Origin: an uncultured Clostridia bacterium
Lineage (GTDB): Bacteria > Bacillota > Clostridia > Oscillospirales > Ruminococcaceae
Length of the DNA stretch: 6,472 nucleotides
NCBI GenBank assembly: GCA_946183095.1
Contig: CAMHBE010000118.1
Coordinates: 1 to 6,472 of the forward strand
Direction of reading: 5' to 3'
Shown: in pieces, positions 1 to 4,469 of the stretch
Layout of the letters: each line of letters starts with the position of its first letter
Position numbering within the stretch: position 1 is the first letter of the stretch
The notes under the pieces: model-generated
Seen by the model: only the letters and a program-made list of their open reading frames with translations
What the model was told of the DNA's origin: nothing
The model's database searches: none
Made by a program: the position numbers and the translations under genes

Positions 1-49
1 AAAGGGTCTGACCGCCGAATTGTAAACTGACGTTTGAAACTGTTATCAT
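1..49 (-). CDS. ABC-F family ATPase, N-terminal fragment (gene continues off the left edge)
   Basis: Only 16 codons are inside the window; reading leftwards from the ATG at 49-47 they give MITVSNVSLQFGGQTL. This matches the usual opening of ABC-F proteins: a first beta strand, then the F-G-G/x aromatic (A-loop) region that stacks on the ATP adenine. ABC-F proteins carry two ATPase domains on one chain and no membrane domain; known members act on the ribosome (translation factors or antibiotic resistance by target protection). A strong Shine-Dalgarno AGGAGA (minus strand, 61-56) lies 6 nt before the ATG. A GTG codon directly upstream (52-50) is in frame but would sit too close to that site. 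A good promoter lies at 114-86. The assignment rests on a very short stretch; an ordinary ABC transporter ATPase is the main alternative, because no Walker A motif is visible yet. Confidence 0.6.
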   Translation of the reverse strand, partial: MITVSNVSLQFGGQTL

Positions 50-85
50 CACTTATCTCCTGCATTATAAATAGTAGTATTAACA

Positions 86-114
86 AGTATAACATATCCC
101 GCGGGATATTGCAA
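86..114 (-). promoter_or_regulatory. Sigma-A type promoter of the divergent ABC-F gene
   Basis: On the minus strand a TTGCAA -35 box (114-109) is followed by exactly 17 bp and a TATACT -10 box (91-86). The -10 is preceded by TGT, an extended -10 element. Transcription would start near position 79, giving a leader of about 30 nt before the ATG at 49. Most of the spacer is a perfect palindrome (see 94-109), so this promoter is probably regulated. Confidence 0.7.
94..109. promoter_or_regulatory. Perfect 16-bp palindrome, candidate operator
   Basis: ATATCCCGCGGGATAT is a perfect inverted repeat (8-bp half-sites, no spacer). It fills nearly the whole spacer between the -35 and -10 boxes of the minus-strand promoter and touches the last base of the -35 box. 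A dimeric repressor bound here would block RNA polymerase; an MerR-type activator would also fit a spacer site. It stands out as a GC-rich core in AT-rich flanks. I do not recognise it as the site of a known regulator. It lies about 120 bp upstream of the glpK promoter, so an effect on glpK is less likely. Confidence 0.6.
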
Positions 115-229
115 ACCACGTTTTCAACAAATTCACTATAAACGGGTGCGCAATTTTGTTGCATTTTGCCAATCGCCGTATCGGAACATTTCCGGGAGGG
201 CGGCAGCAAAATGTTTTTTCTTGTAATAG

Positions 230-258
230 TTGACAAAAGCGTAATGCGGTGGTAAAAT
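230..258 (+). promoter_or_regulatory. Sigma-A type promoter of glpK
   Basis: A perfect TTGACA -35 box (230-235), a 17-bp spacer and a TAAAAT -10 box (253-258) preceded by TGG (extended -10) predict a start near 265 and a leader of about 53 nt. The region between this promoter and the divergent one (115-229) is AT-rich; I saw no clear cre (CcpA) site in it, although one would be expected for a catabolite-controlled glycerol gene. Confidence 0.75.
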
Positions 259-317
259 AAAAATGTATGATTTGTTATACCGGCAGCATGAAAAGCTCCG
301 GGAAAGTTGAGGATACC

Positions 318-1805
318 ATGAAATATATAATGTCCATAGATCAGGGAACTACCTCGTCAAGAGCTGTGATATTCGACAGGAACGCGAATGTCGCCGCCCT
401 CGTGCAGAAGGAGTTCACCCAGTATTACCCCGGCAGCGGTCTTGTGGAGCACGACCCGCTGGAGATCCTCTCGTCACAGGTCGAGGTCTGCTGCAGCGCA
501 ATGTTCGAGGCAGGTCTGAAAGCATCGGACATTGCCGCCGTCGGCATCACCGACCAGCGCGAGACTACCATAGTGTGGGATAAGAACACCGGCAAGCCCG
601 TTTACAACGCGATCGTGTGGCAGTGCCGCAGAACGGCTGATATCTGCAAAGAACTGGAGGAGCGCGGACTGACCGGGTTCTTCCGCGAACGCACGGGACT
701 GCTCATTGATCCGTATTTCAGCGCGACCAAGCTCAAATGGATACTCGATAACGTTGAGGGTGCAAGAGCACGCGCCGAACGCGGTGAGCTGCTCTTCGGA
801 ACGGTGGACTGCTGGCTCATGTGGAACCTCTCCGGCGGTAAGGCGCACGTCACCGACTACTCCAACGCGTCCCGCACCATGCTGTTCAACATCCACACCC
901 TCGAATGGGATAAAGATATACTTGACCTGCTCGGCATACCGATGTGCATGATGCCGAAGGTGACGGACTGCTCCGGTATGATCTGCGAGACGGCGCCGGA
1001 GATCTTCGGAGGGAGCATCCCGATAGCAGGCTGCGCGGGAGATCAGCAGTCCGCTCTTTTCGGACAGAGATGCTTCTCGGAAGGCGACGTGAAGAACACC
1101 TACGGCACAGGCGCGTTCCTGCTGATGAATACGGGTGACAAGCCCGTAATGTCCGACAGCGGGCTGCTTACAACGATAGCGTGGGGCATAGGCGGCAAGG
1201 TGACGTATGCCCTCGAAGGCTCGGTGTTCATCGCGGGCGCTGTGGTGAAGTGGCTGCGTGACGAGCTGGGAATGATACGTTCCGCGTCGGAGACGGAAGC
1301 TATGGCGCTGAGCATATCCGACAACGGCGGGGTCTACCTCGTTCCGGCATTCACAGGCCTCGGAGCGCCATACTGGGACAGCGAAGCCCGCGGAACGATA
1401 TCCGGTCTTACGCGCGGTTCGGGAAAGGCGCATATAGTGCGTGCGGCGCTCGAATCCATCGCCTATCAGGTGCATGATGTGCTGCGGGTCATGGAGAAGG
1501 ACACCTCACGTCTCGGCAGCATAAAGGCGGACGGCGGAGCAAGCGCGAACCGCTTTCTGATGCAGTTTCAGGCGGATATCACGGGAACGCGCGTGATACG
1601 TCCCGCGAATGTGGAGTCCACCGCGCTGGGAGCCTGCTTCCTCGCGGGTCTCGGATGCGGTTACTTCGCGGATATCGGCGAGATACGCGGCATAGGCGGG
1701 GAAGTAACGGAGTTCGTGCCCGCGATGCCCGACTGCGAACGTGAAAGACTGCTCGCCGGCTGGCGAAATGCGGTCGCAGGAACGCTCTCGGCGCGGGATA
1801 TATAA
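318..1805 (+). CDS. glpK: Glycerol kinase
   Basis: It phosphorylates glycerol with ATP to sn-glycerol 3-phosphate in the cytoplasm, the entry step of glycerol use and a source of phospholipid backbone. The 495-aa length is the family norm (about 495-505). Visible FGGY-kinase landmarks: the phosphate-binding strand [10 protein letters not shown] (6-15, Asp8), the glycerol contacts DQRETT (79-84), Trp101 and Tyr133, the FGGY signature starting YFSATKLKW (133-141), [10 protein letters not shown] with the presumed catalytic base Asp242, the second signature within 359-379, and the adenine-side loop ADGGAS (404-409). The ATG at 318 is chosen because GAGG (309-312) lies 5 nt upstream and the protein then starts at the conserved first strand; an upstream in-frame ATG at 267 would sit almost on the predicted transcription start. 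No glpF, glpD or glpP neighbour is present, so it appears to be a single-gene unit. The loop just before GDQQ lacks the histidine that PTS HPr phosphorylates in many low-GC Gram-positive GlpK proteins. No clear terminator hairpin follows. Confidence 0.97.
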   Translation: MKYIMSIDQGTTSSRAVIFDRNANVAALVQKEFTQYYPGSGLVEHDPLEILSSQVEVCCSAMFEAGLKASDIAAVGITDQRETTIVWDKNTGKPVYNAIVWQCRRTADICKELEERGLTGFFRERTGLLIDPYFSATKLKWILDNVEGARARAERGELLFGTVDCWLMWNLSGGKAHVTDYSNASRTMLFNIHTLEWDKDILDLLGIPMCMMPKVTDCSGMICETAPEIFGGSIPIAGCAGDQQSALFGQRCFSEGDVKNTYGTGAFLLMNTGDKPVMSDSGLLTTIAWGIGGKVTYALEGSVFIAGAVVKWLRDELGMIRSASETEAMALSISDNGGVYLVPAFTGLGAPYWDSEARGTISGLTRGSGKAHIVRAALESIAYQVHDVLRVMEKDTSRLGSIKADGGASANRFLMQFQADITGTRVIRPANVESTALGACFLAGLGCGYFADIGEIRGIGGEVTEFVPAMPDCERERLLAGWRNAVAGTLSARDI

Positions 1806-1873
1806 ATTGCACAAAAAACGATTACAAAAACTGCACGAAATAACAAAATGTGTTTCGGGGACTGCTGTCGTGG

Positions 1874-1888
1874 GTCAATTCTATTGAC
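1874..1888. promoter_or_regulatory. Inverted repeat overlapping a -35 box, candidate operator
   Basis: GTCAAT-TCT-ATTGAC is a perfect 6-3-6 inverted repeat whose right arm overlaps five of the six bases of the TTGACA -35 box at 1884-1889. Binding of a dimeric repressor here would compete with RNA polymerase. Part of the symmetry is forced by the -35 sequence itself, so it may be a coincidence. No matching known operator is recognised. Confidence 0.35.
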
Positions 1889-1912
1889 ACGGGCGGAAAA
1901 ATATGTTATACT
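1884..1912 (+). promoter_or_regulatory. Consensus sigma-A promoter of the two-gene membrane protein unit
   Basis: A perfect TTGACA (1884-1889), a 17-bp spacer and TATACT (1907-1912), with a TGT extended -10, predict a start near 1919. This places the start about 43 nt before the ATG at 1962 and excludes the upstream in-frame ATG at 1848. The -10 region (1901-1913) is identical over 13 bases to that of the minus-strand promoter at 85-97. Confidence 0.8.
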
Positions 1913-1961
1913 TTTGTTACATGGCATTATGCCTTATAAAGGACAGAAATGGGGTCTAAGT

Positions 1962-2468
1962 ATGGCTGATTTTACCAAAGAAGATTTTGACATGGTAAAG
2001 AGTGAAGATTATGTTGAGGACGAGTTCGGGCTCGCGCTGAAAGGCTATCTTATCGTGCGCATCGCCTTCTACCTTGTGGGAACTTTCGCTATCCTCGGCG
2101 CGGTATTCGCACTCCTTACGGGTTCAACGACAATAAATGACCTTGTGAGCAATGCTACGGGGCTCAACATCCAGTCTCCTGTGCTGAACGATCACTTCAG
2201 CGGGCTTCAGATATGTATGTTCGTTCAGGCGATATACACTGTCGGTTCGCTTGTAAGCGTCGGTCTGCTCTACATCAAGCGCACAAAGCTGTTCGCGTTC
2301 ATCGACCTCGGTCTGTTCGTGCTGCTGGCGGCTGTGTTCTTTATCATGGGCTCGTTCGATATACTTTTCAACGGTTCCGCATGGTTCCTCTACTTCCTGC
2401 TCAATCCCGTTATATCGTTCGTTGCGCTGTTTGTCGGCAAACACTTCGACTATATGCCGATGAAGTGA
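1962..2468 (+). CDS. Four-helix integral membrane protein of unknown function
   Basis: I do not recognise this 168-aa protein. It has an acidic, charged cytosolic-looking N-terminus (residues 1-25, rich in D/E), then four hydrophobic segments at about 28-52, 82-105, 109-134 and 139-159. The loop between helices 1 and 2 (53-81) is polar with several Asn/Thr/Ser. Short basic patches (KRTK at 106-109; K160) fit N-in and C-in topology. There is no signal peptide, catalytic motif or cysteine pair. The ATG at 1962 is chosen because it follows the strong promoter; its ribosome site is modest (GGGG at 1951-1954, 7 nt away). A second in-frame ATG at 1929 lies in the leader and lacks a clear ribosome site. 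It is followed after 16 bp by another small membrane protein gene, so the two are probably made together and may interact. Function cannot be assigned. Confidence 0.8.
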   Translation: MADFTKEDFDMVKSEDYVEDEFGLALKGYLIVRIAFYLVGTFAILGAVFALLTGSTTINDLVSNATGLNIQSPVLNDHFSGLQICMFVQAIYTVGSLVSVGLLYIKRTKLFAFIDLGLFVLLAAVFFIMGSFDILFNGSAWFLYFLLNPVISFVALFVGKHFDYMPMK

Positions 2469-2484
2469 GAAAGGAGCATGATAT

Positions 2485-2928
2485 ATGATACTCGGATTAT
2501 TTCTTGACAAGGTAGGCTTGCCGATAGTGCCCATGGCGCTCATGATATTGAGCGGGCTTGTGCTCGTAGGCGGTATAGCCTTCATGATATTCAGACACAC
2601 TTACGAAAAGGGCGAATCGTCCATTGACCCGAATACATACGCGCTTGTTTGCAAGATCGCGGCGTGGACGTTCCTCGTATATCTCGTTCTCGAACTTATC
2701 GCGGCTGCTGCCTGCGTATGCGTGAATGACGCGTGCAGATACAACTATCACTACGATATCCAGAAGGCGACCTGCCATTTCTGCAGCGACCCGATGTTCA
2801 AGAACAGCCACTCCGCTGCGTCGGATATCCTCACTCTCGGCATCTACTTTGATGCGTTCATCGTAAACGCACTTGTTACCAACGCTCTGAGATTTTTCAG
2901 AGGAATGTTCGAGAAGAAGGAATATTGA
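2485..2928 (+). CDS. Small cysteine-containing membrane protein, second gene of the pair
   Basis: This unrecognised 147-aa protein has hydrophobic segments at about 12-36, 53-80 and 113-136. A polar loop (81-112) between the last two carries Cys84 and a CHFC motif (Cys97, Cys100), while Cys77 and Cys79 sit at the adjoining membrane edge. The basic C-terminus (RFFRGMFEKKEY) suggests a cytosolic C-terminus, which would put the cysteine loop outside the cell; the cysteines could then form disulfides or bind a metal, but this is inference. The ATG at 2485 has a clear AGGAG (2472-2476) 8 nt upstream. An ATG at 2478 is in another frame. It lies 16 bp after the preceding membrane protein gene and shares its promoter. 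A structured terminator-like element follows within 12 bp. The CxxC is not in a recognisable thioredoxin or rubredoxin context. Confidence 0.82.
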   Translation: MILGLFLDKVGLPIVPMALMILSGLVLVGGIAFMIFRHTYEKGESSIDPNTYALVCKIAAWTFLVYLVLELIAAAACVCVNDACRYNYHYDIQKATCHFCSDPMFKNSHSAASDILTLGIYFDAFIVNALVTNALRFFRGMFEKKEY

Positions 2929-2939
2929 TGATGTGAAAT

Positions 2940-3042
2940 AAAGGGCTCCCTCGCTTGGAAGGTTTCTTTTATGTGCCGCGTCCCTGCGGCACTTTGAAAA
3001 CCTTCTTTACTACAATCCTGTAGTTTGGCGGGGGAGCTTTTT
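2940..3042 (+). terminator. Branched stem-loop with U-run: terminator or palindromic repeat element
   Basis: Directly after the membrane gene pair the DNA folds into a three-way junction. The closing stem pairs 2945-2954 with 3028-3037 (10 bp, one G-U) and can extend through two G-U pairs and three A-U pairs to 2940/3042, where the 3' arm ends in TTTTT. Inside it, arm one pairs 2958-2965 with 2998-3005 (8 bp) and is capped by a perfect 7-bp hairpin (2973-2979 with 2986-2992, 6-nt loop). Arm two is a perfect 6-bp hairpin (3009-3014 with 3019-3024, loop ATCC). The A-run/U-run at the ends makes it terminator-like in both directions. At about 100 nt it is much larger than a normal intrinsic terminator, so a mobile palindromic (MITE-like) unit or a structured RNA is possible. 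Confidence 0.7.
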
Positions 3043-3138
3043 CTGTGCCGGAAATGTCGCTTTTGAAACAAATTAACGTCAAAGTGCACAAATATTTTTT
3101 AAATGTTGCAATATTTCATTGAAAATCATCAAAAATGC

Positions 3139-3167
3139 TTGATTATTTGTTACAGATGTTTTATAAT
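3139..3167 (+). promoter_or_regulatory. Sigma-A type promoter upstream of the DUF5662-like gene
   Basis: TTGATT (3139-3144), a 17-bp spacer and a perfect TATAAT (3162-3167) predict a start near 3174 and a leader of about 40 nt. A second TATAAT (3171-3176) nine bases downstream, with a weak TTGTTA at 3147-3152 (18-bp spacing), could give an overlapping alternative start. The AT-rich stretch 3043-3138 before it holds no gene I can support. Confidence 0.7.
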
Positions 3168-3214
3168 AGATATAATGTGTTATCGAATGTCCGGCAGGAA
3201 AAGGAGTGTTCGCG

Positions 3215-3775
3215 TTGGAAAGCGAAAAAATGATGCTGAAATATCTGAAAAACGCCCGCGGTCATCTGCGGACCATAAACCGTCACAAGAGGCTGGTCAT
3301 GCACTACTGCTTCAAGGCGGGGCTGTATCGTCAGGGCATCATGCACGACCTGTCGAAATACTCGCCGACGGAATTTCTTGTCGGAGTGAAATATTTCAGC
3401 GGCACCCGCAGCCCGAATGCCATAGAGCGTGAAAAGCTGGGCTACAGCGGCGCGTGGCTGCACCACAAAGGGCGCAACAAGCACCACTTTGAATACTGGA
3501 TAGACAACCGCCCCGACGGTGACAGGAACATGGCGGGGGTGAAGATGCCAGTGAGATATGTTGTTGAGATGTTCTGTGACCGTATAGCGGCGTGCAGGGT
3601 CTATCTCGGTGAAAAATACACCGACGCTTCACCTTACGAATACTACGAGCGCTCTCATGCCCATTACATGATACATCCCGAAACGGATAAGCTGTTGTAC
3701 CGCCTGCTTGTGATACTGCGGGACTACGGCGAGGAAAAGGCTTTTGCCTACATACGCGCAAGGGTGCTGAAATGA
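3215..3775 (+). CDS. DUF5662-like protein, possible metal-dependent HD-type hydrolase
   Basis: The 186-aa sequence resembles the DUF5662 family of Firmicutes, whose function is unknown. Numbering from the TTG start, the recognisable blocks are HDLSKYSPTEF (44-54), AWLHHKGRNKHH (80-91) with four histidines, and FCDRIAA (120-126); later H148, H150 and H154 occur. The spaced His-Asp, His-His and Asp pattern resembles the metal ligands of the HD superfamily, but that link is my inference. There are no membrane helices or signal peptide, so it is cytosolic. Start choice: AAGGAG ends at 3206, which places the TTG at 3215 at an ideal 8-nt spacing; the in-frame GTG at 3206 overlaps the ribosome site and the ATG at 3230 has a weaker GGAA. 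The next gene, a membrane protein, begins one base after the stop, so the two are translationally coupled and may work together. Confidence 0.85.
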   Translation: MESEKMMLKYLKNARGHLRTINRHKRLVMHYCFKAGLYRQGIMHDLSKYSPTEFLVGVKYFSGTRSPNAIEREKLGYSGAWLHHKGRNKHHFEYWIDNRPDGDRNMAGVKMPVRYVVEMFCDRIAACRVYLGEKYTDASPYEYYERSHAHYMIHPETDKLLYRLLVILRDYGEEKAFAYIRARVLK

Positions 3776-3776
3776 T

Positions 3777-4229
3777 ATGGAATTTATCTTAGGACTGGTC
3801 GTAATAATCGTCCTTCTGCTGATACTCGGCTTCGGACCGGATATCATCATTTTCGGTGTCATCTCGCTTCTGGTGCTGATGACTGTGCTGACGGAGCTGT
3901 TCTTTCTGTACTGCATCGTGCGCCTTATCTTCTCGAAACGGAAGAACGCGGTGTTCACCCGCATAGGCAAGCGCGATAAAGACCGCTACGAAACGGCATT
4001 TTACATGGCTGACGGCGTGGAGCTCCCGAACATTTTCCCGTGCGAAGTCGTGATGCGCAAGCGTCTTTACGACCCGGACAAACAGATAAAGGTGCGCGTC
4101 GATGCGGGCAGAAAGTTCGTGTATGACCGCAACGCCGTGCTCACGATATTGTTCGGCGCACTGCTCGGAGCGCTGATGTGTGTATTATTCGGCGGCGGTA
4201 TGCTGCTGATGTTCGCGCACTACCCGTGA
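3777..4229 (+). CDS. Three-helix membrane protein with central soluble domain, coupled to the DUF5662-like gene
   Basis: This 150-aa protein is not recognised with confidence. Two hydrophobic segments (about 2-19 and 22-52) form an N-terminal hairpin; a soluble section (53-118) rich in charged residues follows; a third helix (119-147, glycine-rich near its end) closes the protein. The middle section has the look of a small beta-rich domain (FYMADGVELP, then IKVRVDAGRKFVYD), broadly like the DUF3592 type of membrane-attached domain, but this is a weak resemblance of layout only. The many basic residues after helix 2 (SKRKNAVFTRIGKRDKDR) point to a cytosolic location for this section. The ATG at 3777 lies one base after the upstream stop, with AAGGGTG about 10 nt before it, so ribosomes probably pass directly from the upstream gene. 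No clear U-run terminator follows; a GC-rich hairpin occurs at 4246-4263. Confidence 0.78.
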   Translation: MEFILGLVVIIVLLLILGFGPDIIIFGVISLLVLMTVLTELFFLYCIVRLIFSKRKNAVFTRIGKRDKDRYETAFYMADGVELPNIFPCEVVMRKRLYDPDKQIKVRVDAGRKFVYDRNAVLTILFGALLGALMCVLFGGGMLLMFAHYP

Positions 4230-4362
4230 TCTCGCAGCATCGGGAGCGGCGCGTTCGCGCTGCGGCGGCATGATAATAGATACAACATTTTAGGCAATAC
4301 CGCACAAAATGATGTCGCATTCGGCAACATCGCCGGTCTGTCAAAAAAGCTAATACTATTTC

Positions 4363-4444
4363 GGTGCAGCGTTAGGCTGCCGCAGGTCAAGGGCGCGTAG
4401 CCCTTGTGCCGTCTGCAAAGACAGCGCGAATGCGCCGCTGCACC
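4363..4444 (+). repeat. Palindromic structured element upstream of yifB (candidate MITE-like repeat or 5' leader RNA)
   Basis: A perfect 9-bp stem GGTGCAGCG/CGCTGCACC (4363-4371 with 4436-4444) encloses 64 nt that themselves contain three hairpins in a row: CAAGGGC/GCCCTTG (4388-4394 with 4400-4406, loop GCGTA), GTCT/AGAC (4411-4414 with 4419-4422, GNRA-type loop GCAA) and GCGC/GCGC (4424-4427 with 4432-4435, loop GAAT). This density of complementary arms in 82 nt is far beyond chance and no coding frame explains it. No known riboswitch family is recognised. A small non-autonomous repeat or a regulatory leader of yifB both fit. The preceding stretch (4230-4362) holds only a GC-rich hairpin (4246-4263), and I see no strong promoter in it. 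Confidence 0.6.
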
Positions 4445-4462
4445 TACTTTATTGAAAGTAGG
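4443..4462 (+). promoter_or_regulatory. Hairpin covering the yifB ribosome-binding site
   Basis: CCTACTTT (4443-4450) pairs perfectly with AAAGTAGG (4455-4462) over a 4-nt ATTG loop. Its 3' arm contains the only Shine-Dalgarno-like sequence of yifB (TAGGG, 4459-4463, 6 nt before the ATG at 4470). When formed it should lower translation. Its first two bases (4443-4444) are also the last two bases of the 9-bp stem at 4363-4444, so the two helices cannot both be complete. Regulation through this overlap is inference. Confidence 0.5.
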
Positions 4463-4469
4463 GTTGTCA

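Noticed and set aside
185..219. Hairpin AACATTT/AAATGTT followed by a T-run, terminator-like
   Set aside because: The 7-bp stem is mostly A-T with a 17-nt loop, and no plus-strand gene lies upstream that would need termination. It sits just before the glpK promoter.
474..1475. Long open frame on the minus strand opposite glpK (333 codons)
   Set aside because: It lies entirely within glpK, has no ribosome site or promoter, and its His/Arg-rich composition is what the antisense frame of a GC-biased gene gives.
1806..1873. Terminator of glpK
   Set aside because: No stem followed by a U-run could be found between the glpK stop and the next promoter, so none is annotated.
1848..1961. N-terminal extension of the first membrane protein gene
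   Set aside because: The extension begins upstream of the TTGACA/TATACT promoter, so it would not be on the transcript; it also lacks a ribosome site.
3090..3116. AAATATT/AATATTT inverted repeat
   Set aside because: Low-complexity AT-rich DNA makes such a 7-bp match expected, and it has no clear position relative to the promoter at 3139.
4246..4263. GC-rich 7-bp hairpin (loop GTTC) after the 3777-4229 gene as a terminator
   Set aside because: The stem is good but no U-run follows, so intrinsic termination is not supported; it may only slow the polymerase or help Rho.
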